Notes: generated by a model not told the origin, from the letters alone. A DNA stretch of 32,671 nt from Chromobacterium sphagni (GCF_001855555.1 NZ_MKCT01000059.1:1-32671), one strand, 5' to 3'; numbered from the stretch's first letter, positions 1 through 10,691 are shown. A program made the numbers and translations.

Positions 1-86
1 ACCCCGGGCTGCCAGAACCACTTTTCGACTGGGATTCGCTGAAGGACATCTACCAGCAGGCTTACGGCGAAGAGTGGCCGTTGTAA
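1..86 (+). CDS. 3' end of an unidentified protein gene
   Basis: An open frame enters from the window edge (codons start at position 3) and stops with TAA at 84-86. The visible tail is 27 residues, beginning PGLPEPLFDW and ending YGEEWPL. A canonical terminator follows 19 bases later, which supports this being a real gene end. Too little is visible to assign a family. Confidence 0.6.
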   Translation, partial: PGLPEPLFDWDSLKDIYQQAYGEEWPL

Positions 87-104
87 GCCATGGGTTTTCT
101 GTTG

Positions 105-133
105 AAAGGCGCTGCATCCGCAGCGCCTTTTTT
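105..133 (+). terminator. Rho-independent terminator after the upstream gene
   Basis: A 7-bp perfect GC-rich stem (108-114 GGCGCTG with 121-127 CAGCGCC) has a 6-base loop. It is preceded by AAA and followed by six T residues at 128-133, the standard intrinsic terminator form. Confidence 0.9.
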
Positions 134-646
134 GTTTGTTCCGCCCCTCCGTTCTCATTGAGAAGCGGAGAGTGGCCGCGCGGCTTCTGAGCGGGCGCGG
201 GCTTGGCGGCGGCGTCTGCAAACCTTTGAAGATTTGCTTCTGATCTATAAATACGTGATTTCTTCTACTGCCATGGATGCTGGCGAGGCTGGGGTGTCCG
301 CATCAGACTTTGCGGCAGGAAATCAGCCTAGACTATTTTTAAGTTGATATTCTATTTGCAGCAAATTTTCGGCGATGCGTGCCATCGGCTTGGGATTTCA
401 GTCTGGCGATGCGATGGCGCGAAGTGGCGAGATGAAAGGTTCGATTGGTGGCGGTGGCTCGGAGCGCTTAAGCCTGTCGTCCGGAAGGCCTTTCAACAAT
501 TCAACTTGCATTCGAGTTGGCGCCGCTGGTCTTGCTTTGCCGGTTGCTGTGCAGTCTAAGAGTGAAGGGGAAGGCTTGAATATGTCGCTCGCCATCCCCA
601 CCATTAATCAATTGATCCTGATGATCGTAGCTTGCAAGGGGAAGTC
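134..646. other. 513-bp intergenic region with no supported gene
   Basis: The space between the terminator and gshA has mixed composition. Short open frames exist on both strands, but none has a recognisable domain or a convincing coding pattern. One frame starting ATG at 582 has a purine-rich ribosome site (GGGGAAGG) and would run into gshA in another frame; it might be a leader ORF but is not annotated as a gene. The gshA promoter presumably lies here, but I could not pick one with confidence. Confidence 0.5.
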
Positions 647-1930
647 ATGCCACCCGTTCCGCACTTGGCCACCGCACTCACTGGCCCACTTTACGAGTTG
701 GAAAGCCGCATTCTGGCGGCCCAGCCGCAAATCGAACACTGGTTCCGCAGCCAATGGCATGCCCACGCCACGCCGTTCTATGGCTCGGTGGATCTGCGCA
801 ACAGCGGCTTCAAGCTGGCGCCGGTGGACATGAATTTGTTTCCGGGAGGCCACAATAATCTCAATCCGGAATTCCTGCCGCTGGCAGTGCAGGCGGCGCA
901 GAGCGCGGTGGACAAGGTTTGCCCCGAGGCGCGCAGCATCCTGCTGATTCCGGAAAACCATACCCGCAATACCTTTTATCTGCAGAATGTCGCCACGCTG
1001 GTGCATATTTTCGAGCAGGCCGGCCTCAAGGTGCGGCTGGGTTCGTTGAACCCGGAAATCACCGAACCGACCGAGCTGGTTTCCGCCAACGGCGACAAGC
1101 TGACGCTGGAGCCGCTGGAGCGGCGCGGCAACCGTCTGGTGTTGGCCGACGGCTTTAATCCCTGCGTAGTGCTGCTCAACAACGACCTGTCGGCCGGCAT
1201 TCCCGACCTGTTGCAGAATTTGGAGCAGACCCTGCTGCCGCCGCTGCACGCCGGCTGGGCGGTGCGGCGCAAGACGCATCACTTCGAAGCCTACAACAAG
1301 GTGTGCGACGACTTCGCGCGGCTGATCTCCATCGATCCGTGGACCATCAATCCCTATTTCTCCAGTTGCGGCGGCCTGGACTTCCATGCCCGCACCGGCG
1401 AGGAGCAATTGGCGGAAACGGTGTCGCAGATGCTGGACAAGATCGGCCGCAAATACCGCGAATACGGCATAGACAACGATCCCTTCGTCATCGTCAAGGC
1501 CGATGCCGGCACCTATGGCATGGGGGTGATGAGCGTGAAAAGCCCGGACGAGGTGATCGGCCTCAACCGCAAGGCGCGCAACAAGATGTCGGTGGTGAAG
1601 GAAGGCCTGGAAGTGTCCGAGGTGATCGTGCAGGAGGGCGTATACACCTTCGAAACGGTCAACGAGGCGGTGGCCGAGCCGGTGGTGTACATGATGGACC
1701 GCTACGTGATCGGCGGCTTCTACCGCGTGCACACCGGCCGCGGCATAGATGAAAACCTCAATGCGCCGGGCATGCATTTCGTGCCGCTGTCGTTCGAGAC
1801 GGCATGTCTGCCGGACCGCAAGGGCCTGCCGGACTGCGCGCCGAACCGTTTCTACGCCTACGGCGTGATTTCGCGACTGGCGCTGTTGGCGGCTTCGCTG
1901 GAATTGGAAGCCACCGATCCGGACGCCTGA
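647..1930 (+). CDS. gshA: Glutamate-cysteine ligase (betaproteobacterial/Acidithiobacillus type)
   Basis: The gene encodes a 427-residue cytoplasmic enzyme that would join glutamate and cysteine, the first and rate-limiting step of glutathione synthesis. The sequence resembles the shorter GshA family known from Acidithiobacillus and betaproteobacteria, with conserved stretches such as DMNLFPGGHNNLNPEF near the N-terminus and VKADAGTYGMGVMSV in the middle, rather than the longer E. coli type. I chose the ATG at 647 because AAGGGGAAG lies directly upstream at good spacing; a TTG at 632 would extend it by five residues but would swallow that ribosome site. gshB lies downstream, separated by one small exported-protein gene, which fits a glutathione unit. 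The family call rests on recalled motifs and the neighbour. Confidence 0.93.
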   Translation: MPPVPHLATALTGPLYELESRILAAQPQIEHWFRSQWHAHATPFYGSVDLRNSGFKLAPVDMNLFPGGHNNLNPEFLPLAVQAAQSAVDKVCPEARSILLIPENHTRNTFYLQNVATLVHIFEQAGLKVRLGSLNPEITEPTELVSANGDKLTLEPLERRGNRLVLADGFNPCVVLLNNDLSAGIPDLLQNLEQTLLPPLHAGWAVRRKTHHFEAYNKVCDDFARLISIDPWTINPYFSSCGGLDFHARTGEEQLAETVSQMLDKIGRKYREYGIDNDPFVIVKADAGTYGMGVMSVKSPDEVIGLNRKARNKMSVVKEGLEVSEVIVQEGVYTFETVNEAVAEPVVYMMDRYVIGGFYRVHTGRGIDENLNAPGMHFVPLSFETACLPDRKGLPDCAPNRFYAYGVISRLALLAASLELEATDPDA

Positions 1931-2068
1931 TGCCCTGGCCGCATGCCGCATGAGGGCCCCGCTATCCGTATTGGGTTAAAATGTCCGCAGAGAAAGCATC
2001 GCTGCGCTCTCGGATCATAATATCAATCATGGATAGCGGCCCGCCGCTGGCGGGCAAGCGGAGGCAAT

Positions 2069-2551
2069 ATGAAAAAACTGGTTTTTGCAGGACTGATGGC
2101 GGTGGCTAACGTTTGTCTGGCCGATGGCGCGGTAGTGAAGGTGTCGCCGGCCGCCCAGTACATCGATCCGGTGCGGATCAACGCCAATATCCGCAACGAA
2201 TGCACGCTGCCGGAGGCGCAGTCCGCCGCCAGCCTGAAAGGCTTGGCTGAGGCCGGAGTCAGCGCCGAGGCGGCGCCGGAGGACCAGCTGAAGCAGTCCG
2301 GCTATTATCTGAAACTGCGTCTGGAGAACGTGGTGTCGATGGGCAATGCCTTCATCGGCCATCACAAGTCGGTCTCCATGGTCGCCAAACTGTACAAGAA
2401 CGGCAAGCTGGTGGACACCTTCACCGGCTCGCGCGACTCCATGGGCGGCATCATGGGTGGTTTCAAGGGCTCCTGCTCGGTGCTGGAGCGTTGCTCGCAA
2501 ACCCTGGGCAAGGATCTGGCCGTGTGGGTAAAGTCCAAGCTCGATTCGTAA
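2069..2551 (+). CDS. Small exported protein of unknown function between gshA and gshB
   Basis: The gene encodes 160 residues. The N-terminus ([20 protein letters not shown]) is a typical Sec signal peptide, with cleavage likely after CLA, so the protein should reach the periplasm. The mature part has three cysteines (in RNEC, KGSC and ERC), compatible with a disulfide, and a predicted beta-rich middle ([30 protein letters not shown]), followed by a glycine/methionine-rich turn ([10 protein letters not shown]). Start is secure: GGAGG lies 5 bases before ATG. It sits 138 bp after gshA and 52 bp before gshB on the same strand, so co-transcription with glutathione genes is plausible. I recognise no named family. 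An export-linked redox role would be a guess from context alone. Confidence 0.8.
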   Translation: MKKLVFAGLMAVANVCLADGAVVKVSPAAQYIDPVRINANIRNECTLPEAQSAASLKGLAEAGVSAEAAPEDQLKQSGYYLKLRLENVVSMGNAFIGHHKSVSMVAKLYKNGKLVDTFTGSRDSMGGIMGGFKGSCSVLERCSQTLGKDLAVWVKSKLDS

Positions 2552-2603
2552 GCGCCGATTGTCGACGCCGGCGCCGCCCGTCCTCTACTGGAAAGATTCT
2601 GTC

Positions 2604-3548
2604 ATGAGAATACTGTTCATTGCCGACCCGCTGGAACACTTCAAGATCTACAAGGACACCACCTTCGCGATGATGGAGGAGGCGCACCGCCGCGGTCACG
2701 CCATCAGCTTCGCCGAGGCGCACCAGTTGTCGGTGGAGGGCGAGCGCATTCTGGTGGATGCCCACGACCTCGCGATCACCGACGAGCGCCCCAACTGGTA
2801 CAAACTGGGGCAGGTGCAGCGCCAGCCGCTGTCCGGCTTCAGCGCGGTGGTGATGCGCAAGGACCCGCCGTTCGACATGGAGTACCTGTACGCCTCGCAG
2901 CTGTTCACGCTGGCCGAGGCGCACGGGGTCAAGGTGTTCACCAGCGGTCAGGCGCTGCGCGATTTCAACGAGAAGCTGGCCATTCTCAACTTCCCGGAGC
3001 TGATCTCGCCAACGCTGATCAGCAGCGAGGCGCACCGCCTGCGCGCCTTCGTCAAGCAGCACCAGGACGTGATCCTGAAGCCGCTGGACAGCATGGGCGG
3101 CGACAGCATCTTCCGGGTACGGCCCGACGACGTCAACCTCAGCGTAATCATTGAAAACATCACTCTGCGCGGCAAGCGCACCATCATGGCGCAGCGTTTC
3201 ATCCCGGAAATCCGCGATGGCGACAAGCGCATCCTGGTGATAGACGGGGTGCCGGTGGAGCATTGCCTGGCGCGCATCCCCGCCGCCGGCGAAACCCGCG
3301 GCAACCTGGCGGCCGGCGGCCGCGGCGAGGCGCGGCCGCTTTCGGCGCGCGACCGCCAGATCGCCGAAACCGTGGGGCCGGAGCTGAAGAAGCGCGGCAT
3401 CCTGCTGGCCGGCCTGGACGTGATCGGCAATTATCTGACCGAGGTCAATGTCACCAGCCCCACCTGCTTCCGCGAGATCATGGAGCAGACCGGCGTCAAT
3501 GTTGCAGGACTCTACATCGACGCGCTGGAGCGCCACTGCCAGCATTGA
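2604..3548 (+). CDS. gshB: Glutathione synthetase
   Basis: The gene encodes a 314-residue ATP-grasp enzyme adding glycine to gamma-glutamylcysteine to make glutathione; E. coli GshB is of similar length (316). The N-terminus [20 protein letters not shown] matches the prokaryotic GshB N-terminal domain. ATP-grasp elements follow: [14 protein letters not shown] (glycine-rich ATP loop), [19 protein letters not shown], and the C-terminal [11 protein letters not shown] metal/substrate region. The open frame extends upstream through a TTG at 2559, but homology begins at the ATG at 2604, which has GGAAAG just upstream. It follows gshA and the small exported protein on the same strand. Confidence 0.96.
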   Translation: MRILFIADPLEHFKIYKDTTFAMMEEAHRRGHAISFAEAHQLSVEGERILVDAHDLAITDERPNWYKLGQVQRQPLSGFSAVVMRKDPPFDMEYLYASQLFTLAEAHGVKVFTSGQALRDFNEKLAILNFPELISPTLISSEAHRLRAFVKQHQDVILKPLDSMGGDSIFRVRPDDVNLSVIIENITLRGKRTIMAQRFIPEIRDGDKRILVIDGVPVEHCLARIPAAGETRGNLAAGGRGEARPLSARDRQIAETVGPELKKRGILLAGLDVIGNYLTEVNVTSPTCFREIMEQTGVNVAGLYIDALERHCQH

Positions 3549-3648
3549 TCTCGGCGGCGGCGGTTTGCCAGAGCGATCTGGCCATCTTGCCGGCTACGCG
3601 TTACGCATGCCTGCGTCTGCCGTTGACGGCGCGAGGATGGGAGTGAAG

Positions 3649-4029
3649 ATGGGAAAGATGCAGGAGAGCCCGTTCAAGGGCAAGACCGGCCTGGTCAGGC
3701 TGATCAATGCCTTTGGCTATTCGCTGGACGGGTTTCGGGCGGCTTTCCGTCACGAGGACGCTTTCCGCCAACTGGTACTGCTGGCGGCCATCCTGATTCC
3801 GATGGCCTTCATCGTCCACGCCGCGCCGCTGGCGCGCGCGCTATTGGTGGCCAGCAGCCTGGCGACGCTGATCATCGAGTTGCTCAACTCAGCCATCGAG
3901 GCGGCGGTGGACCACACTTCGCTGGAGCGCCATCCGCTGGCCAAGCGCGCCAAGGATATGGGCAGCGCCGCCCAACTGCTGGGCCTGATCAACTTGGCGG
4001 TGGTGTGGGGGCTGGTGCTGTTCGGTTGA
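3649..4029 (+). CDS. dgkA: Diacylglycerol kinase (prokaryotic, membrane)
   Basis: The gene encodes a 126-residue inner-membrane kinase that phosphorylates diacylglycerol to phosphatidic acid, recycling diacylglycerol released during periplasmic glycan modification. The family signature is clear: an amphipathic N-terminal helix (RLINAFGYSLDGFRAAFRHEDAFRQ), the catalytic stretch IELLNSAIEAAVDH, the RAKDMGSAAQ element, and three hydrophobic segments. E. coli DgkA has 122 residues. The ATG at 3649 is preferred because GGGAG lies 5 bases upstream; ATGs at 3637 and 3658 are in frame alternatives. It follows gshB by 100 bp and ends at a strong bidirectional terminator. Confidence 0.96.
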   Translation: MGKMQESPFKGKTGLVRLINAFGYSLDGFRAAFRHEDAFRQLVLLAAILIPMAFIVHAAPLARALLVASSLATLIIELLNSAIEAAVDHTSLERHPLAKRAKDMGSAAQLLGLINLAVVWGLVLFG

Positions 4030-4060
4030 GCCGGCTGGCGGTGGATAGGATGCGCGCTTG

Positions 4061-4100
4061 GAATAAATAACAGCCCCGTTTGCGGGGCTGTTATTTATTC
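4061..4100. terminator. Bidirectional terminator between dgkA and a convergent gene
   Basis: A perfect 18-bp inverted repeat (4061-4078 with 4083-4100) has a TTTG loop. The GC core GCCCCG/CGGGGC is flanked by A-rich then T-rich arms, so a U-tract follows the hairpin when transcribed from either strand. It lies between the dgkA stop and the stop of the minus-strand gene at 4136, so it can end both. Confidence 0.93.
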
Positions 4101-4135
4101 GACGGCCAAGTTTGGCGTCGCGATTCCGCTGGGCT

Positions 4136-4570
4136 TCAGCGCAGCCGGCGATAGAGGTAGCCGGGATAAACGCGGATGCAGCCGGGCTCCTCGGCCACCT
4201 CTCCTTGCTCGCCCAGCAGTTGCCATTGCGAATCACGCGCGATCAGCGTGCGGTAGACCGGGCTGCCGGCGCGGTAGAACAGCAGCTCCCGGCCGCGGAA
4301 GGCATCCAGCGGCAGCAAAGGCCGCTGCGAGGCCGGCAGCAGCGTGGCGGTGGCGAACAGCGCCATTTCGTTGATCTGTTCGCGGTCAGCGCAGCGGAGG
4401 CCGCAGAAGGCCAGCAGGAAGGCGATGGACAGCAGCAGGTACTGGTGGTCGGCCAGGCTGAACAGGGTGAGGACGCTGGCTCCGGTAAACAGGAAATGGC
4501 TGTTGAGTTTCATTTTGTTTCTATCCAGTGATACTGGCTTGGCGATGTCAAACGCCAACATGGGCGGCAT
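4136..4570 (-). CDS. Small membrane protein of unknown function
   Basis: The gene encodes 144 residues with two adjacent hydrophobic stretches near the N-terminus (HFLFTGASVLTLFSLA and YLLLSIAFLLAFCGL), then a soluble domain of about 85 residues that starts CADREQINEMALFATATLLP and ends GYLYRRLR. No named family recognised. The start is uncertain: the ATG at 4570 has GGAG 7 bases upstream, while an internal ATG at 4513 (MKLNSHFLF) would remove 19 uninformative residues. It converges on dgkA and shares its terminator. The promoter would lie in the AT-rich spacer to the right. Confidence 0.7.
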   Translation of the reverse strand: MPPMLAFDIAKPVSLDRNKMKLNSHFLFTGASVLTLFSLADHQYLLLSIAFLLAFCGLRCADREQINEMALFATATLLPASQRPLLPLDAFRGRELLFYRAGSPVYRTLIARDSQWQLLGEQGEVAEEPGCIRVYPGYLYRRLR

Positions 4571-5265
4571 GTCGTGGCTCCGGTCCGCCGCGGTGGCTCT
4601 AATCCGGAGGAGAATACGCCGAAGGCTGGGATTATAGCGCCTGGATGGAAAGTATTTTAAATATAATCAATTGCTTGCACATGTTGTCGGCTTGGGGCCT
4701 ATAGCGACCGCACTTTGCCTGGGTGATGCATATGTGCAACAAGATCCGGCTGCGCAGCCGCTCTCCCGAAGCGGTGCGGGTTTCCTTCTGCTGCCGGCTG
4801 GGAGGGCCGGGATGCCGGCGTATCTGGCTGCGTATCGGCGGCGTCTTGTCTATTGATCTGCATTCGCAGCGTTTTACGTCTTTTCTTCCTATCTAAAAAA
4901 TTGTCAATCCGTAGAATCCCACCATATGCCAGATTTGGTCATTATGTTGTGGCTAGGTATTTTCATGTTTCAACATCATGAGTCGTTGTGCTTGATTTTC
5001 TGGCAAAAGGTGCAGTTCTTATATTTATGACCCCGCTATTTCTGACAGGTAATTAGATTTAAATACCACTAAGCTTTACGGGTGTAGGTGCCGATAACCG
5101 GTATAATTACTATTTGTATATTTCATTTCGGTTTGATGATTTGGAAAATTAATAGTAAGAGTAATGGAGTTTGTTCCGTCCTGATGGCGGCACGCTTTGC
5201 GTGTCGTATGCAGTTGCCTGGATTATGTACAACTTTAATCATCTTTTAGTATGGGAGCTTATATC
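4571..5265. other. AT-rich 695-bp spacer, no supported gene
   Basis: This is the lowest-GC stretch of the window, especially 4860-5265. A short frame at 4671-4856 and a 54-codon frame from about 4732 have no recognisable features. A TATAAT hexamer at 5102-5107 could be a promoter -10 for the gene at 5266, but no good -35 lies 16-18 bases upstream, so I do not annotate a promoter. No tRNA, integrase fragment or flanking direct repeat was seen. Confidence 0.5.
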
Positions 5266-6549
5266 ATGAATGATGTTGTCAATGAGGCGGTAACCTCGCT
5301 CAAGAAGATTGGAAGTCTCAAGGAGTTATGGCTTACTGTTGTTGGTGAAAGGAAGGACTCTGTCAATGATGTCATGGCAATGCATAGCGCATACTCGGAC
5401 ATGTCTTTCAGCTTGAAAATCCAGGACTTGGCAAATGTATTCAGTGGGGTATACCTTGATACCTATTGGACCGGTCTTGGTGAGAGCTCAAACATAATGG
5501 CTGAACATTTGAGTCAGGCATTAGGTACTGCGATGCCGGATGCTATTGGCATTGCTAGGAATTCCGTAGCGCAGTGGCGTGGCCTGTTGTGTCGGAAGAA
5601 TCTTTCCGATTCGGGGTTGATTCCTGCGCGTGGAGCTTATACCGACTCTATGGATATCGTCTGCAATCGAGATGTTCCATTGGATCCCAAACAATTGATC
5701 ATTCAGTGGGATGATGTATTTTATAAAACACCCCAAGTTGGGAAAAATTATATTTATGCTCGCTGTCAGAATAAAGATTTTGATGGCAAAATTCGTGATG
5801 CCCAAGTGCGAATGTATTATTCGCCTGGTGGTTTCAATACGCCGCCTTCTTCCTGGGTAAAGTGCCTTACCGATGTGAAAGGACAGTTTTTCGGAAGCGT
5901 CCTTGATATAAATAATCGTCCAGCTGTTTTGGACAGGGGTGATCGGGGGGTGTCGGAAGCTTTTGTCCTGGATGTGCAGTCCACGGCTCATATTTGCATT
6001 GCCGCCGCCATAAGTTATCCTTACTTTGAAAAAAACATTCCAGAGCAGATCAGTACGGGGAACTGGAATGCCGTGACTTGGATTATGAATAATGGCGCGG
6101 CGGCTTGGAGGAACGTGAACCCGGTACTCAACCAGGGCGATGAATCGCTGGTTTTTCACAATCAGGATGCCACACCGGAGCAGTTTAGCTTCGTCCTGCG
6201 GTGCCAACATGTGCCGTTCGGTTCCAAGTTGAGGATGTATTCGGAAGATCCTGCGGCGGCTTTCGATAGCGGCATGGTGAATATCGTCAACGATTGTCAG
6301 GAATTACAGGTTTCGGTGGTTGTGCCGCCGTATTATGCCGGCCGTATCAAGTTGCATCTGGAGGGGCCGGATGGCAAACCTCTGCCAAGAGGGGCGGCGG
6401 TGGAGATCCGCATGCTCTGGTGCGTGCCCCACTCGCATCATCATTACTTGCAGGCGGTCGCCTTGCTTGGCGCGATCAGCGCGTTGCCGACATTGCAAAG
6501 CGTGCATGTGCCCTTGGGTTATTACACCATGCTGGGGATTGAAGAGTAG
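5266..6549 (+). CDS. Orphan 427-residue protein with beta-sandwich-like domains, unknown function
   Basis: I do not recognise this gene. Residues 1-110 look helical (SLKKIGSLKELWLTVVGERK, EHLSQALGTAMPDAIGIARN). Residues about 128-255 have a pattern of the type seen in CARDB/Ig-like beta-sandwich domains: NYIYARCQNKDF, then VRMYYSPGGF, PSSWVKC and AHICIAAAISYPYF. A second strand-rich domain spans about 280-390 (RNVNPVLNQGDESLVFHNQ, ELQVSVVVPPYYAGRIKLHL), followed by a histidine cluster SHHHYL. No signal peptide or transmembrane anchor is evident, so it is either cytoplasmic or released by a non-Sec route. Codon use is AT-richer than every neighbour in the first two thirds. ATG 5266 has GGGAG upstream; the in-frame ATG at 5251 has no ribosome site. 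It stands alone between housekeeping blocks. Confidence 0.85.
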   Translation: MNDVVNEAVTSLKKIGSLKELWLTVVGERKDSVNDVMAMHSAYSDMSFSLKIQDLANVFSGVYLDTYWTGLGESSNIMAEHLSQALGTAMPDAIGIARNSVAQWRGLLCRKNLSDSGLIPARGAYTDSMDIVCNRDVPLDPKQLIIQWDDVFYKTPQVGKNYIYARCQNKDFDGKIRDAQVRMYYSPGGFNTPPSSWVKCLTDVKGQFFGSVLDINNRPAVLDRGDRGVSEAFVLDVQSTAHICIAAAISYPYFEKNIPEQISTGNWNAVTWIMNNGAAAWRNVNPVLNQGDESLVFHNQDATPEQFSFVLRCQHVPFGSKLRMYSEDPAAAFDSGMVNIVNDCQELQVSVVVPPYYAGRIKLHLEGPDGKPLPRGAAVEIRMLWCVPHSHHHYLQAVALLGAISALPTLQSVHVPLGYYTMLGIEE

Positions 6550-6610
6550 GCCCCTTGGCCGGAGCGTACCGATGCTGATTCTGTCGATAAAACGATGAGC
6601 CTGGATGAAG

Positions 6611-6644
6611 AACAGCCCTGTCCGGCGATGCCGGCAGGGCTGTT
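6611..6644. terminator. Hairpin between the orphan gene and topA
   Basis: A 10-bp perfect outer stem (6611-6620 with 6635-6644) continues as a 5-bp inner stem (CCGGC/GCCGG) after one bulged T, giving a strong hairpin. It lies between two convergent stop codons, the right place for a shared terminator. The flanking T-tract is short on the plus strand (TTT) and weak on the minus strand, so efficiency is uncertain. Confidence 0.7.
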
Positions 6645-6670
6645 TGTCTATCAGTCCGAGAGTGCTGGGC

Positions 6671-8974
<2,304 letters not shown>

Positions 8975-9039
8975 GTTATCTTTTCAATTTCAAGCCGGGG
9001 TGACCGGCGGACACATCTTGTTATATCCGTCAAACAAAA

Positions 9040-9061
9040 CAAGAGCGCAAGGGCGCTCTTG
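9040..9061 (-). terminator. Terminator of the tsaP-dprA-smg unit
   Basis: A perfect 9-bp stem (9040-9048 with 9053-9061) has an AAGG/CCTT loop. Read on the minus strand it is followed by GTTTTGTTTG, a T-rich tail. It lies just after smg and before topA. Confidence 0.8.
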
Positions 9062-9122
9062 ATCACGGAAAGCCGCTTGGCCGAACGGCGGCATGTTAAG
9101 CCTCGCCGCCGGGCCTGACAAG

Positions 9123-9581
9123 CTATTGCATGGTGGGCTCGCCGTGAACGGCTTCCAGCAGCGCCTCGCCGAGCAAAATCGGCAACTCGGCCTGTTGCGC
9201 CCACAACACCATCAGCACCAGCAGTTTGGCGCTGGCGACGTCGAGATCTTCGCTGTCCAGCTCCATCAGGCGGTCTATCACCATTTCCCTTTGCGACGGG
9301 CTCAGCGCGCCGTTGTCCTCCAGGAAGCGGATCAGGCCGCGCACATCGGCTGGCAGATGCTCCAGTTCGTCGTCGGCGTAGATGCGCAGGCCGCTGCCTT
9401 CGTCGGCGCCGGCATAGGCTTCGACGCTGGTTTCGCCGACGCTGTCCAGCCAGTCCAGAGCCTCGCCGATGTCGTCATCGTCGAAACCAACGGCGTTGAG
9501 CTGGCGGGTGAGGGCATTGCGGTCGCCGAAAGCGGCGGGGTCGCTGTATTGCTCGAATAAATAGGTGAGTACGTCAAACAT
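9123..9581 (-). CDS. smg: Smg family protein (DUF494)
   Basis: The gene encodes a 152-residue acidic protein of the Smg/DUF494 family, usually about 155 residues and commonly found next to dprA (smf) in beta- and gammaproteobacteria. The start MFDVLTYLFEQY, the central LEHLPADVRGLIRFLEDNGAL segment and the downstream REMVIDRLMELD and KLLVLMVLWAQ helices are family-like. Molecular function is not established. It follows dprA by 30 bp on the same strand and is closed by a terminator, so it is the last gene of this unit. Confidence 0.93.
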   Translation of the reverse strand: MFDVLTYLFEQYSDPAAFGDRNALTRQLNAVGFDDDDIGEALDWLDSVGETSVEAYAGADEGSGLRIYADDELEHLPADVRGLIRFLEDNGALSPSQREMVIDRLMELDSEDLDVASAKLLVLMVLWAQQAELPILLGEALLEAVHGEPTMQ

Positions 9582-9611
9582 CGGTATTTTTCGTGGAAGA
9601 ACGCCATGCGT

Positions 9612-10691
9612 TCAGGTTCGAGCCAGCCTTTGGAAGCGGCCGCCGGCAAGGCTGGCCACCTGGCCGTCCAGCTCCAGTTCCAGCAGCATCGCGTAAACCT
9701 CCCCGGCAGTCAACCCGAGCGAGTCGGTTAGGTGCTCCGCCAGCACCGGCTCCCACCCCATCGCGGCCAGCAGGGGCGGGGCTTCCCCGGCGTTTGCCGG
9801 GGTTGCGGCGGCGAGGGGCGCGGTCAGCCGGCCGATCTCGTCGAGCACGTCGTCCACGTTTTCCACCAGCCGGGCGCCGTCTTTGATCAGTTGGTGGCAG
9901 CCGCGGGCCTGCGGGTTGTGGATGCTGCCGGGCAGCGCCATCACGTCGCGGTTGTTCTCCATCGCCAGCCGGGCGCTGATCAGCGAGCCGGAGGCGGTGC
10001 CGGCTTCCACCACCAGGCAGCCGCGGGCCAGGCCGGCGATGATGCGGTTGCGGCGCGGGAAGTGGCCGGCCAGCGGCCCCATGCCCAGTGGAAACTCGGA
10101 CAGGATCAGGCCCTCTGTCGCGATGCGGTGGGCCAGCGCGCGGTTGCCGGCCGGATAGACCCGGTCTATGCCGGTGCCGATCACCGCGATGGTCGACGCC
10201 GGGTGCGCCAGCGCGCCCTGGTGGGCGGCGGCGTCGATGCCGCTGGCCAGGCCGCTGATAACGGTGTAGCCGTGGGCGGCCAGCGCGGCGGAGAAATCCT
10301 CGGCGTTGCGCTTGCCTTGCGGAGTGGCGGCGCGGCTGCCGACCACCGCCAGCATCGGCCGGGCCAGCAGCTCGCGCCGGCCGCGGGCGAACAGCAGCGG
10401 CGGCGGCGAGGCGGCCTCCGCCAGCTGCGGCGGATAGTCCCGGTCTTGCAGCGTCAGCAGGTGGCAGCCTTCGCCTTCGGCCCAGGTTAGCGCGGCGTCC
10501 ACCATCGGAGCGGCCAAATCCTGCTGCAGCGCCTCGGCGGCTTCGCGGCCTATCAGTTTTTCGGTCTGGGCGGCGCGGGCGGCTGCGGCGTGTTCGGCTG
10601 AGCCGAAGGCGTCGATCAGCTTGAGAAAGCCGACCGGGCCGATGCCGGGCGTCAGCGCCAGCTTCAGCCAGGAGGTCGAGGCGGCGCTCAT
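9612..10691 (-). CDS. dprA: DNA processing protein DprA (Smf)
   Basis: The gene encodes 359 residues. DprA binds incoming single-stranded DNA during natural transformation and loads RecA. The Rossmann-like core is visible: VVGSRAATPQGKRNAEDFS, VISGLASGIDAAAHQGAL, AVIGTGIDRVYPAGNRAL, LSEFPLGM and HFPRRNRIIAGLA, with GTASGSLISARLA and MALPGSI following. A C-terminal winged-helix region (EHLTDSLGLTAGEVYAMLLELEL) is also typical. The frame is open far upstream in this GC-rich DNA, but homology begins at MSAASTSWLKLALTPGIGPV. That ATG overlaps the tsaP stop (ATGA), showing translational coupling. Confidence 0.97.
   Translation of the reverse strand: MSAASTSWLKLALTPGIGPVGFLKLIDAFGSAEHAAAARAAQTEKLIGREAAEALQQDLAAPMVDAALTWAEGEGCHLLTLQDRDYPPQLAEAASPPPLLFARGRRELLARPMLAVVGSRAATPQGKRNAEDFSAALAAHGYTVISGLASGIDAAAHQGALAHPASTIAVIGTGIDRVYPAGNRALAHRIATEGLILSEFPLGMGPLAGHFPRRNRIIAGLARGCLVVEAGTASGSLISARLAMENNRDVMALPGSIHNPQARGCHQLIKDGARLVENVDDVLDEIGRLTAPLAAATPANAGEAPPLLAAMGWEPVLAEHLTDSLGLTAGEVYAMLLELELDGQVASLAGGRFQRLART

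Noticed and set aside
344-559. Short plus-strand frames upstream of gshA
   Set aside because: Tryptophan- and arginine-rich translations without similarity, signal or plausible ribosome sites.
608-1951. 447-codon antisense frame opposite gshA
   Set aside because: Low-complexity Arg/His/Gln translation, exactly opposite a recognised enzyme, with no ribosome site.
4671-4856. 61-codon frame in the AT-rich spacer
   Set aside because: No ribosome site and no coding pattern; the surrounding DNA looks non-coding.
4571-6549. A full mobile element or genomic island around the orphan gene
   Set aside because: No transposase, integrase, terminal inverted repeats, target duplication or tRNA junction were found, so only a foreign-looking gene is claimed.
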